The translations under genes were made by a program, and so were the position numbers. From positions 1 to 64,000 of the forward strand of contig NZ_VOXD01000016.1 of the NCBI RefSeq assembly GCF_008014675.1: a stretch of 64,000 nucleotides of DNA, read 5' to 3'. The notes beneath the pieces were generated by a model. It ran no database searches. It was not told the DNA's origin and saw only the letters and a list, made by a program, of their open reading frames with translations. Shown here in pieces: positions 45,273 to 54,119 of the stretch. Each line of letters begins with the position of its first letter. Position 1 is the stretch's first letter. Origin of the DNA: Neolewinella aurantiaca (GTDB lineage: Bacteria; Bacteroidota; Bacteroidia; Chitinophagales; Saprospiraceae).

Positions 45273-46676
45273 CTACTTCCTCACCACTCCCTCCGGCAAC
45301 AAGGCTCCGATACTTTGGCAAAAAACCGCAAACCGCTCCTGGTATTTTTCGTTACCGGGCACAGCGTTCCTGTTCTCCTGAAAGCGTTGCTGGAAAGTCT
45401 TGTCGTCGGTAAATCCTTCCCGCCAGCGGGCAAGGTCGAGGAGTATGGGAATGGTGGGTAAGTAGCCCGCTTTAACGGAATACGCCCGGTCTTTGTCTTC
45501 CAGTTTGAACTGGCGGGACAGCTTCAGCGCCTTCTCGTTGTGGTTTTGCAGCAGCAAAACCTGGAGGTAGACGGTAAAGAACAGGTGCCAGCGGTACCTG
45601 AGGATTTCTTTGCGGTAGGCCCTCAGGTAGCTGTCTCCGTAAGATTCGGCCTGGGCGTGGCGCCCGTTTCTGATCAGTGCTTCGAGGTAGAAAGCGGTGT
45701 ATCCGATCCGGTTGTGCGGGTTGACGGTCGTCTTGGCGGGCTCCTTGGCGGATTGGAGCAAGTTCAGTGCTTCCTGCTGCCGGCCGAGGCGCAGTAAAAC
45801 TGCGGCGAGGTTGTTGACGTAAAAGAGGTAGTCGTAGTTTCGGGCCCGGACGGAAAGCATGCCGTAGTAGACCGCCTTATTGTACTCCCGCCGTTGCGAG
45901 TGGAGCAGGAGACGATTACCATAGTAATTGGCCAGGATGCGCCGGGAATAATTGTTGCCTTCCTGAAAGGATTCATCGAGATAATCGAAATGTGCCAGTA
46001 CCCGGTCGTAGTTGTGGTAATTGAAGCCGATAAAGGTGAGTCGGACGAGGGCAAGGTAACGGTTCAGCCCGTCCATCTCTTCGTTCAGAAAAACACCTTC
46101 CAGTAAGTCCTGCCATTGCTCGCTTTCGTTGCTTTGGCTGGCGTATTGTTCCACGACGTCCTGGGTGACAGCATGAAGCTGATCATAACACTCTTTGCTC
46201 TGCCGGTAGGATGCAGCGTGGGCAACGATGAAGTCATTCACCAGCCGGTGGTCCTGGTAGCGCAGCCTGATGTGCAGGAAATGACGGTAGTGTTGGAGTA
46301 CCTCGTAGAACTTCATGAAGAAGTAACTGGGGTGCTGGTAGTGGCGAACCTGCTTCAACAGTTTCTTTTCGTCTTCCTTTTCGATCGAATCGGTCATGAT
46401 CCGCCGTTCGACTTCGAGGAGCCATTCGTGGTGTACGTCGACGTCGATGTCGTCGAGGCGCTGGCGGATCCAGTTTTGGAGGTGATGGTACTTCCGTTTG
46501 TCGATCTCCAGGTCGTAGGGTGTAAACTGCTCCACCTGGCGGCAATTGAGGTCAACCCGCCGGAGGATTGCGAGGCGTTCGGGGTCTTCGAGTTGCTGCG
46601 TCCGCAATAGGTACGCGGTTTCATGCGGGAGGAGTTGCCCGGTGAATTCCGTGAATTTATGCAGGCGGTTGCGCAT
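45273..46676 (-). CDS. Unknown 467-aa helical protein with TPR-like repeats
   Basis: 467 aa, no signal peptide or membrane segment; very rich in Tyr, His, Arg and Leu. Almost entirely predicted helix, with TPR-like pairs in the C-terminal half (YYGNRLLLHSQRREYNKAVY, LAAVLLRLGRQQEALNLLQS, YLEALIRNGRHAQAESYGDS). I do not recognise the family; it may be a lineage-specific protein. ATG at 46676, preceded by fabG's hairpin. Confidence 0.8.
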   Translation of the reverse strand: MRNRLHKFTEFTGQLLPHETAYLLRTQQLEDPERLAILRRVDLNCRQVEQFTPYDLEIDKRKYHHLQNWIRQRLDDIDVDVHHEWLLEVERRIMTDSIEKEDEKKLLKQVRHYQHPSYFFMKFYEVLQHYRHFLHIRLRYQDHRLVNDFIVAHAASYRQSKECYDQLHAVTQDVVEQYASQSNESEQWQDLLEGVFLNEEMDGLNRYLALVRLTFIGFNYHNYDRVLAHFDYLDESFQEGNNYSRRILANYYGNRLLLHSQRREYNKAVYYGMLSVRARNYDYLFYVNNLAAVLLRLGRQQEALNLLQSAKEPAKTTVNPHNRIGYTAFYLEALIRNGRHAQAESYGDSYLRAYRKEILRYRWHLFFTVYLQVLLLQNHNEKALKLSRQFKLEDKDRAYSVKAGYLPTIPILLDLARWREGFTDDKTFQQRFQENRNAVPGNEKYQERFAVFCQSIGALLPEGVVRK

Positions 46677-46721
46677 GGTTTTACATTTGGTTAAAGACCT
46701 AAGCCCGGTAGTAGCCAGTGT

Positions 46722-46770
46722 GCAGCAATCAGAGTGCAGTAAAATTTATGCGCTGTATTCTGATTGCTGC
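46722..46770 (-). terminator. Hairpin after fabG
   Basis: GCAGCAATCAGA / TCTGATTGCTGC is a perfect 12-bp stem, extended by an imperfect GTGCAG/CTGTAT pairing, 15 bp past the fabG stop. No T-run follows. Confidence 0.6.
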
Positions 46771-46784
46771 ATGCCGAAATTGAA

Positions 46785-47528
46785 TTAGAGGATAAGTCCC
46801 CCGTCTACACTAAGGCAGGTTCCGGTAATGAAGGAGGCTTCTTCGGAGGCGAGGAAAGCGTAGGCGTTGGCGATGTCTTCGGGCTGGCCGAGGCGGCGGA
46901 GTGGTGTTTTGTCTTTCATTCCGGCGAGGACGGCTTCGGGCATCGCTTCCGTCATTTCGGTGGCGATGAAGCCGGGGGCTACGGCGTTGACGGTGATGCC
47001 GTACTTGCCGAATTCGCGGGCCCAGGTTTTGGTCATCCCGATGAGGCCGGCCTTGGTGGCGGCGTAGTTGGTTTGTCCGAAATTGCCGTAGAGACCGACG
47101 ACGGAAGAAGCGTTCATGATCCGGCCGAACTTAGCTTCGGCCATGTAAGTATAGACGGCCTTGGTGCAGTTGAATACACCGGTTAGGTTGACGTCAATGA
47201 CCTGTTGCCATTGCTGATGGGTCATTTTTTTGAAGCTGCTGTCGCGGGTGATGCCGGCATTGTTGATGAGGACATCGATGCGGCCGAAGTCGGCAAAGAC
47301 GGCGGCTGCGGCTTTTTCGCAGGCCTCCGGGGTGACGGTGTTGACGGCGTAGAATTTTGCCGGGTAACCGGTGGAGTTGAGGGTTTCGACCAGCTCGTGG
47401 CCAGCGGCCTCGTCGATGTCCCAGATGGCGAGGGTGGCGCCTTTGGCGCCACATTTCAGCGCGGTTGCTTTGCCGATACCACGGGCGCCGCCCGTGATGA
47501 TGATTACTCTGTCTTTAAGTTGTTGCAT
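46785..47528 (-). CDS. fabG: 3-oxoacyl-ACP reductase FabG-type SDR
   Basis: 247 aa. NADPH-dependent short-chain dehydrogenase of fatty acid elongation. TGGARGIG nucleotide loop (12-19), NNAG (89-92), and catalytic S142, Y155 and K159 (MNASSVVGLYGNFGQTNYAA-TK). The C-terminus ITGTCLSVDGGLIL is typical of FabG. It could instead be an acetoacetyl-CoA reductase; no other fatty-acid genes flank it. Confidence 0.92.
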   Translation of the reverse strand: MQQLKDRVIIITGGARGIGKATALKCGAKGATLAIWDIDEAAGHELVETLNSTGYPAKFYAVNTVTPEACEKAAAAVFADFGRIDVLINNAGITRDSSFKKMTHQQWQQVIDVNLTGVFNCTKAVYTYMAEAKFGRIMNASSVVGLYGNFGQTNYAATKAGLIGMTKTWAREFGKYGITVNAVAPGFIATEMTEAMPEAVLAGMKDKTPLRRLGQPEDIANAYAFLASEEASFITGTCLSVDGGLIL

Positions 47529-47710
47529 GACCTTCGTTTTTAATGAGGTGAGGTCCGAAAACTAGCGGCTCCGGTGGGGGAGTAGTTAGGGGAATGCAAG
47601 GTAATAAAGGTTGACTAAACGAAGTAGGTGAAATTAAGCTACTGAAAATAAGGGTTTTATATCTCAAAAATAAAGGGTTGACCAGTTTTCAAACTTTGCC
47701 CTCTACATCC

Positions 47711-47733
47711 GCTTTGCACCCGCGGCTGCGCCC
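47711..47733 (+). repeat. Dispersed GC-rich element, copy E9
   Basis: GCTTTGCACCCGCGGCTGCG then CCC, 28 bp before the 47761 start. Confidence 0.8.
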
Positions 47734-47760
47734 TAATTTGCCATCTGAAAACTTTCGATC

Positions 47761-48711
47761 ATGCGCTTTTTACAATACCTGACTCTCTTTCCGATCATTC
47801 TGCTGTTAACCTCCTGTGCAACAGCGCAAAACCCCGCTACCGTGACTACCTGGAACTACCCCTTCAATGTCCACTACGCTGAAGTGAACGACAGTGTACG
47901 CCTCGCTTACGTAGACGAAGGGACCGGGCCGGAAACCCTCCTTTTCCTTCACGGCCTGGGCTCTAACCTTCAGGCCTGGCAAAAAACGATCGCCGGCCTG
48001 AGCAACGATTACCGCTGTATTGCCCTTGACCTGCCCGGTTACGGGAAGTCGAGCCAGGGAGACTACGCCTTCGGGATGAGTTTTTTTGCGAACCAGGTCG
48101 CCGCGTTTATTGAATCATTGGGGCTGAAGGAGGTCACTTTGGTGGGCCACTCGATGGGCGGACAGGTTGCGATCACCCTCGCTTTGCAGCAACCAAAGTA
48201 CCTGAAGCAACTGGTGCTGGCCGCGCCCGCCGGACTGGAAACCTTCTCGGCCGAAAACCGGGTGTTTTTTGCCACCTATGTGCAACCGCACATCGTGAGG
48301 GCGGCCACCGAGGCGCAGATTGAGGCCAACTTTGCCATGAATTTTTACGACATGCCCGAGGATGCCCGCTTCATGGTGGAAGACCGGCTGGAGATGCGGG
48401 AAGACTCCCAGGCTTACCACTATTACTCCGAAATGATTCCCCGCTGCGTACTGGGAATGCTCGATGAGCCGGTCGCCGACCGGCTGGCTGCCCTGGACCT
48501 GCCGACGCTCCTGATCTTTGGTTACGAAGACCAGTTGATCCCCAACAAATTATTGCACCCGGAATTGAGCGTTGAAGCGGTTGGCGAATTTGGCCAACAA
48601 TCAATTCAAGGGTCCAAACTTGTCTTTCTTAATGAAGCAGGACACTTCGTTCAGTGGGACCAGGCACAGGCCTTCAATAATGAGGTGCGGGCTTTCATCG
48701 AAAAAAAATAA
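47761..48711 (+). CDS. Lipoprotein alpha/beta hydrolase
   Basis: 316 aa. Lipoprotein signal with Cys19 (PIILLLTSCATA). Alpha/beta-hydrolase fold: oxyanion HGLGSN (64-69), nucleophile elbow GHSMGG with S131, cap region about 155-235, likely acid in FGYEDQLIPN and His in NEAGHFVQWDQ. Esterase, lipase or epoxide-hydrolase-like; substrate not determined. ATG at 47761. Same strand as the TonB receptor that follows after 255 bp. Confidence 0.92.
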   Translation: MRFLQYLTLFPIILLLTSCATAQNPATVTTWNYPFNVHYAEVNDSVRLAYVDEGTGPETLLFLHGLGSNLQAWQKTIAGLSNDYRCIALDLPGYGKSSQGDYAFGMSFFANQVAAFIESLGLKEVTLVGHSMGGQVAITLALQQPKYLKQLVLAAPAGLETFSAENRVFFATYVQPHIVRAATEAQIEANFAMNFYDMPEDARFMVEDRLEMREDSQAYHYYSEMIPRCVLGMLDEPVADRLAALDLPTLLIFGYEDQLIPNKLLHPELSVEAVGEFGQQSIQGSKLVFLNEAGHFVQWDQAQAFNNEVRAFIEKK

Positions 48712-48966
48712 CAGGATTTCGAAATTTTCGGTCAACCCTTTTTTGAGAGGTGTATAATTTACAGTATTTCTAGGTTTTGTGGAATTTTTAGGGGTATAGT
48801 GTCTTTTCAGTCAACCCCGTATTATTGAAAAATACAGTGTCTGGCTTTCCTGCCTGCGCATACATTGGCAAAGTAAATATTGTTTGGAGGGATGGGCCAG
48901 TATTTGGGTTCGTGTCCGAAAATGAAACTATTTGCCAAATATGTGACTGTTTTTAAATTAGAGATC

Positions 48967-51456
48967 ATGCATAATACACTACTGGTTTTAATCTTAAGTC
49001 TTTTCACCACGGCGGCCATGGCCCAGCAGGCAACGCTATCGGGAAGAGTGGCTACCGGAGATGGTGAGCCTCTGCCCGGTGCCACGGTTGGGGTAGAGAA
49101 CAGCTCCCTGGGTACCTTCTCTGACGAAGACGGGGAATACTCTCTTTCGCTGGCGGCGGGCACTTACATCGTTCAGGTAAGTTTTACGGGGTTTTCGGTA
49201 GAAAAAGCAACCGTTACGGTTGCTGCCGGCGAAGCCGCGACCCTCGACTTCATGCTGAAGGAGGGCTTCGAACTCAGCGAAATTGTGGTTTCCGGATCAC
49301 GGAAACCGGAAAGGATAACCGAAAGCCCGGCTACGATCGAAACAATCTACTCCCGCGAAATTCTGGAGTACGCCGGTAATCCGGCGGAGCTCGTCGCCCG
49401 GCAAAAAGGCGTGGATTACTTCCGCGCGGGCCTCGCTGCGCCGGCCTTCAACATCCGGGGCTTCAACTCCAACTTCAACGCCAAGAACCTGCAGGTAACC
49501 GATGGCCGTTTCAGTACGCTGGTGGCTACGGGACTACCACTGGGGCCTCTGAACACCACGATCAAAGAAGACATCGAACAGGTTGAGCTGATTCTGGGGC
49601 CCAACTCAACGCTCTATGGTCCGAATGCCCACAATGGTTTGCTCAATACCATCACCAAAGACCCACGGCAGTACCAGGGAACCACGATTACCCTTAACCC
49701 GGGAGTGACCGGCGACGGCGACGCTTACTACAGCGCGCGGATTCGTCACGCGCAGGCCCTCAACGACAAATTTGCCTTCAAGGTAACCGCAGAATACACC
49801 GCCGGTACGGAGTTTGAATACACCGATTCGGTATTCATCGACCGGACCGGAGCCTTTGATGATATGGGCAACGCTATCCCCGATGGTATCAAAGAAGGAT
49901 ACGAAGAGCTGGAACTGGACCGCGATGTCGAGTTCATGCGCGGTGAATTTGCCCTGCACTACGATCCGTCCGATAAGCTCAAGCTTGAACTCGCGGGCGG
50001 TATGAGCAACAGTACTTACCTCTCGCCCACCAACGTTGGCCGCAACCAGATCAAAGACTGGCAGGTAGGCTACGTTCAGCTCAAGGCCAGTGGCGAGCAC
50101 TGGTTCGCCCAGGCTTACTACACTACCTCTAAAACCGACAGTACCTATTCCATTGATGACCGGACGAAGGCCTACTACTCGCTCCTCGATGCCGGCCAAT
50201 CCGACGCCGTAGCCCGTGGCCCGCTCTCTTACTCGACGGGAGCCATCTTCCAGGATGCCTCAAACCGGGTGAACGCCGAGGCGCAGTACAATAATTCTTT
50301 TGGTGACCTGAAGGTAGTTGGTGGGGTACAGTACCAACTGGACAATGCCAACAGCCGGGGGAGTTACCTGCTGGACGAAAACGCTGATGACTACATCACC
50401 GTATCTCAGCTCGGTGCCTACGCTCACCTTACCTACGACTTCGGTGGTGGCTGGCGGGCCCTGGCGGCGGCACGAGCCGATAACCACGAGGTGTACGATT
50501 TCAACTTCGTACCCAAAGTCGGCTTGCTGAACATCGGCAAGATGGGAACCTGGCGCCTGACGTACGGTCAGGGCATCGCCGCGCCAACCATTCTCAACCT
50601 GTACGGTAATCTCTTTGGTGGCCTCATCCTCGGCAACGCCGAGGGATTCACCCTTACCGACGGTTCCAAAGTGGAAAAGCAACGTGTGGAGAAAATCTCT
50701 ACCCTCGAGCTGGGCTACCGCGGGCAGCTGATCAAGAACAAGCTGTTCATCGACGCAAATACCTACTATAATAAGTCCAAAGACTTCCTCAGTCCGGTGA
50801 CCGTAGTTGGCGTTACGACCGAGAGGGGAGACACGCCCATCGCCGACGTTCAGGATGCCTTCGCGGTGTACGGTGGCCTGGTGGCTACTTACGTCAACTT
50901 CGGTGAAATCAATACCTACGGCCTCGACATTGGCCTCACCTATTACTTCACACCCGAATTCAGCGGGTTCCTCAACTATTCTTACTTCGACTACAGCGCC
51001 GACGAAGACGACCCGGAAAACGATTTCAACAACGACGGTGTGGTCAACTTCCTCGACCTGCTGGTAAATGCGCCTACCCACAAAATGGGAGCCGGCCTGA
51101 ATTACTCCGGCGATAAGTGGTTCGGCAGCCTTTTCGGCCGTTGGGTGCAGGAGTACGATTACTTCAGCAGTTTCCAGATCGCCAGCCGCAGCTACCCCGA
51201 ACTCACCTACCGGGGCCTCCCGATCATTGAAGGTGCCCGCTCGGGTGACTCCTTCAACTACGGTCCGCTCGGTGGCTTCGTTACCTTCGATGCCAGCCTC
51301 GGTTACCGTTTCAGCGAAAAGGTTACCCTGTCTGCCGCCGCCAACAATCTCTTCAATACCGAACTGCGCGAATTCACCGCTGCTGCGCCAACTAAAGGGC
51401 TCTACACCCTCGAGCTCCGCTTCAATCTGCCGGCTATCCGTAGTGGTAAGAAGTAA
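48967..51456 (+). CDS. TonB-dependent outer-membrane receptor
   Basis: 829 aa from the ATG at 48967 (MHNTLLVLILSLFTTAAMAQ, a good signal peptide); an earlier in-frame ATG lacks one. A CarboxypepD_reg-like domain (about 20-105; LSGRVATGDGEPLPGATVGV) precedes the plug (about 115-225; ESPATIETIYSREILEYAGN, FNIRGFNSNFNAKNL) and a 22-strand-type barrel ending in NLFNTELREF...LELRFNLPAI. No SusD partner is adjacent, so it is unlikely to be a polysaccharide-utilisation pair; substrate unknown. A hydrolase lies upstream and a solute symporter follows. Confidence 0.94.
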   Translation: MHNTLLVLILSLFTTAAMAQQATLSGRVATGDGEPLPGATVGVENSSLGTFSDEDGEYSLSLAAGTYIVQVSFTGFSVEKATVTVAAGEAATLDFMLKEGFELSEIVVSGSRKPERITESPATIETIYSREILEYAGNPAELVARQKGVDYFRAGLAAPAFNIRGFNSNFNAKNLQVTDGRFSTLVATGLPLGPLNTTIKEDIEQVELILGPNSTLYGPNAHNGLLNTITKDPRQYQGTTITLNPGVTGDGDAYYSARIRHAQALNDKFAFKVTAEYTAGTEFEYTDSVFIDRTGAFDDMGNAIPDGIKEGYEELELDRDVEFMRGEFALHYDPSDKLKLELAGGMSNSTYLSPTNVGRNQIKDWQVGYVQLKASGEHWFAQAYYTTSKTDSTYSIDDRTKAYYSLLDAGQSDAVARGPLSYSTGAIFQDASNRVNAEAQYNNSFGDLKVVGGVQYQLDNANSRGSYLLDENADDYITVSQLGAYAHLTYDFGGGWRALAAARADNHEVYDFNFVPKVGLLNIGKMGTWRLTYGQGIAAPTILNLYGNLFGGLILGNAEGFTLTDGSKVEKQRVEKISTLELGYRGQLIKNKLFIDANTYYNKSKDFLSPVTVVGVTTERGDTPIADVQDAFAVYGGLVATYVNFGEINTYGLDIGLTYYFTPEFSGFLNYSYFDYSADEDDPENDFNNDGVVNFLDLLVNAPTHKMGAGLNYSGDKWFGSLFGRWVQEYDYFSSFQIASRSYPELTYRGLPIIEGARSGDSFNYGPLGGFVTFDASLGYRFSEKVTLSAAANNLFNTELREFTAAAPTKGLYTLELRFNLPAIRSGKK

Positions 51457-51564
51457 GCTGCGCTGGAATTCCGATTGGCACAGCCCCGGATGTAGAAACC
51501 GGAACCCTAACCCCATAGTCTGCCCGCCGGGGGAGTAGGCATACCGCCTGACTCTCCCGTGGGT

Positions 51565-51572
51565 TAGCTTTG
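51565..51572 (+). promoter_or_regulatory. -7 box before the symporter operon
   Basis: TAGCTTTG fits TAnnTTTG; the start codon is 35 bp on. An imperfect hairpin (GGGAGTAGGC / GCCTGACTCTCCC) just before it may terminate the TonB receptor. Confidence 0.5.
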
Positions 51573-51607
51573 GGAAACTCAAGATTCTTCGAATATTAAC
51601 CCTCCAA

Positions 51608-53107
51608 ATGGTACTTGCCTGGACGCTTTTCTTACTCTACCTGCTGGGTACCTCCTACCTCGGGTGGTTGGGCCTGAAAAAAACCGACGGGTTCAGCAGC
51701 TTTGCGATTGGTAAGGGAGACCTGTCTCCTTTGCAGGTGGGGGTTACCCTGGCGGCCGCAACGGCCTCGGCGGCAACCTTCATCATCAACCCGGGCTTCG
51801 TTTACGTCGATGGACTGGCGGCTTTCATGCACCTGGGACTGAGCGTGTATTTAGGTTTCGTCCTCATGTTGCTGTTGCTCTCGTTTCGTTTTCGGGAGCT
51901 TGGCTCGGCGTTTCACGCCCTGACCATTCCTGACTGGATCGGTAAACGGTACAACTCCCGGAATTTTTCCCTCTACTTCGCGGTCATCAACCTTCTGAGC
52001 TTCGCTTTCATCGTGTTGCTGGTTGGTGGGATATCGATCGTGATGCAGCAACTTCTGGAGGTTTCCAACCTGGTTGCGCTGGCCATTACGCTCGTTTTCG
52101 TTACGGGCTACGTACTGATCGGGGGCACCTACGCCCACGTTTACACCAATATGTTTCAGGGCTTCCTGATGGTGGGTGTATCGGTGCTGGTTATCGGGTC
52201 TGGCATCGTACTCATGGCCGGTACCGAAGATTTTTGGGGCGCGATCGCAGGTGCCGGGGAAGGGTTAATGGGGTACGTTAACCCCGAAAGCCGGTTCTTC
52301 AAAGATGTTTTCTCGACGTATATCGCCGGGTTTTGTATTGGTGGTGCCCTGGTTTGTCAGCCGCATATCCTGACTAAGGCGCTGTACGTAAAAACCAACC
52401 GGGAAGTCGGCCGCTACATCGCCATCTTTTCGGTGGTGTACCTCCTCTTCACGATGCTCTTGCTCGTGGGCTTCTGGGCCCACGTTGCGGTGCCAGCCGA
52501 AGCACTGACCGATCCTGCTACCGGGCTCTTTCGCCAGGACCTGGTGATGACGGCCTACCTGAAAGAAACCTTTCCCGACTGGCTCTTCACCATCGTCAGT
52601 GTGGTTCTGCTGGCCGCAGCTATGTCGACCCTCGATGGCTTGCTGGTGGGTATCTCAACGATCACCGCCAACGACCTGGTGCTCAATCTGCTCCGCAGGA
52701 AGAAGGAAGGAGACGAAGAAAAACAACTGCGGCTGGCCATGCGGGTCAGCCAACTGGTGCTGGTGTTGGTGGCCATTGCTGCATTTTTTGTCGCGTTGCA
52801 CCCACCGCAACTACTGGGCATTTTCGGACAGGTGGGGGTTTACGGGCTGGTGCTTGCAGCGGTCCCGCCCTTACTCGCTGGTGTGCTGTTCACAAATGTT
52901 CATAAAGGCCTTGTCTGGGCCTTCTCCGTCCTGGCTCTGCTTATCCATTTTACGCTTTACCGTTACGGAACCATCTGGTTCCCCGACACAACGCTGGCGT
53001 TTGCCAACCCCGGCGTTACGGCCGCAATTGCCCTGCTCGCAACGGCCGTTCCTTCAACCATAATCTCCTGGGCCCTCCGTAACCGGCCTGCTCCCGTAAA
53101 GGACTAA
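51608..53107 (+). CDS. Sodium/solute symporter (SSS family)
   Basis: 499 aa with about 13 hydrophobic segments. SSS features: an N-terminal region with FSSFAIGKGDLSPLQVGVTL, the Na2-region phrase AATASAATFIINPGFVYV, the GGTYAHVYTNMFQGFLMV segment and VVLLAAAMSTLDGLLVGIST near TM8. Substrates of the family include carboxylates, amino acids and sugars; none can be assigned. First gene of a three-gene unit with an 11-bp gap to the next. Confidence 0.93.
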   Translation: MVLAWTLFLLYLLGTSYLGWLGLKKTDGFSSFAIGKGDLSPLQVGVTLAAATASAATFIINPGFVYVDGLAAFMHLGLSVYLGFVLMLLLLSFRFRELGSAFHALTIPDWIGKRYNSRNFSLYFAVINLLSFAFIVLLVGGISIVMQQLLEVSNLVALAITLVFVTGYVLIGGTYAHVYTNMFQGFLMVGVSVLVIGSGIVLMAGTEDFWGAIAGAGEGLMGYVNPESRFFKDVFSTYIAGFCIGGALVCQPHILTKALYVKTNREVGRYIAIFSVVYLLFTMLLLVGFWAHVAVPAEALTDPATGLFRQDLVMTAYLKETFPDWLFTIVSVVLLAAAMSTLDGLLVGISTITANDLVLNLLRRKKEGDEEKQLRLAMRVSQLVLVLVAIAAFFVALHPPQLLGIFGQVGVYGLVLAAVPPLLAGVLFTNVHKGLVWAFSVLALLIHFTLYRYGTIWFPDTTLAFANPGVTAAIALLATAVPSTIISWALRNRPAPVKD

Positions 53108-53118
53108 AATCTCTATTT

Positions 53119-54108
53119 ATGCGAAACGCAAAAATCAGTGCGTGCGGCGCTTACGCTCCCGCACGTGTCATCCCCAACGCTTATTTCAACGAATTACTGG
53201 GCGAAGACGTAGATACCTGGCTGCGCACCAACGTCGAAATATTTGAAAGGCGTTGGTCTGCACCAGATGAGAGTTGTGCCGATCTGGCCGAGCACGCTGC
53301 CCGTCAGGCACTCGAACGCGCCAGCCTGAAAGCGGACCAGTTGGACCTGATCATCGTTGCAACCGATACACCGGAGTTTGTCTCTCCTTCCACGGCGTCC
53401 GTTGTGCAGGCCCGCCTCGGGGCGGGCAACGCTGGTACATTCGATATAAACACTGCCTGCGCGGGCTTCGTCACCGCGCTGGACATTGGCTCCAAGTACG
53501 TCCGTAGCGACGAGGCCTACAACCGCGTCCTGATCATAGGTGCTTACGCCATGAGCAAATACCTCAATATGGAGGATAAAAAGACTGTTACCCTGTTCGC
53601 CGATGGGGCCGGAGCCGTTGTACTTGAGTCCACCGAAAAAGAAGGCGAAGGCTTCCTGGCCAGCGAGCTCCGGTCTAAAGGGGAGTACAACGAATGGATG
53701 GGCATTTACGGCGGCGCCACCCGCTACCCGAATACCCCGGAGAGTATGGCTAACCACCAGCACCAACTTCAGTTTGTCCATCGTTTTCCCAAAGAACTGA
53801 ACCCGCTTACCTGGAGCGATATGGCCCGGAAACTATCGGACCGAACCAACGTGGCTCCTCCTCAGGTAGACCATTACTTTATCACTCAGATCAACATCAA
53901 CGCCATCCGGGAAACCCTGAACCTGCTGGAAGCGGACGAAGCGAAGGCGCACACCATAATGCATCACTACGGCTATACCGGCTCGGCCTGCATCCCGATG
54001 GCTTTTAATGATGCCTGGGAGAAAGGCTTGGTCAAACCCGGTGAGTTGGTGTACTTTATTGGCTCGGGGGGCGGACTTGCTTTTGCCAGCGCTGCTTTCA
54101 GGATGTAA
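53119..54108 (+). CDS. KASIII-like thiolase-fold enzyme lacking catalytic His and Asn
   Basis: 329 aa of the FabH/thiolase fold. The nucleophile C114 is present (DINTACAGF). The His of the FabH VPHQAN motif is Thr here (about T256, FITQIN) and the Asn of HGNTSAAS is Tyr (about Y286, HYGYTGSAC), so two of the three decarboxylation residues are replaced. Thiolase-fold enzymes with such changes are known to transfer acyl groups to alcohols or amines without decarboxylation; an analogous role is inferred. An acyl-CoA ligase starts 11 bp downstream and could supply its donor. Confidence 0.88.
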   Translation: MRNAKISACGAYAPARVIPNAYFNELLGEDVDTWLRTNVEIFERRWSAPDESCADLAEHAARQALERASLKADQLDLIIVATDTPEFVSPSTASVVQARLGAGNAGTFDINTACAGFVTALDIGSKYVRSDEAYNRVLIIGAYAMSKYLNMEDKKTVTLFADGAGAVVLESTEKEGEGFLASELRSKGEYNEWMGIYGGATRYPNTPESMANHQHQLQFVHRFPKELNPLTWSDMARKLSDRTNVAPPQVDHYFITQININAIRETLNLLEADEAKAHTIMHHYGYTGSACIPMAFNDAWEKGLVKPGELVYFIGSGGGLAFASAAFRM

Positions 54109-54119
54109 AAACAAAAACC

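Noticed and set aside
50260-51582. 440-codon minus-strand frame
   Set aside because: It is opposite the barrel of the TonB receptor; no motifs.
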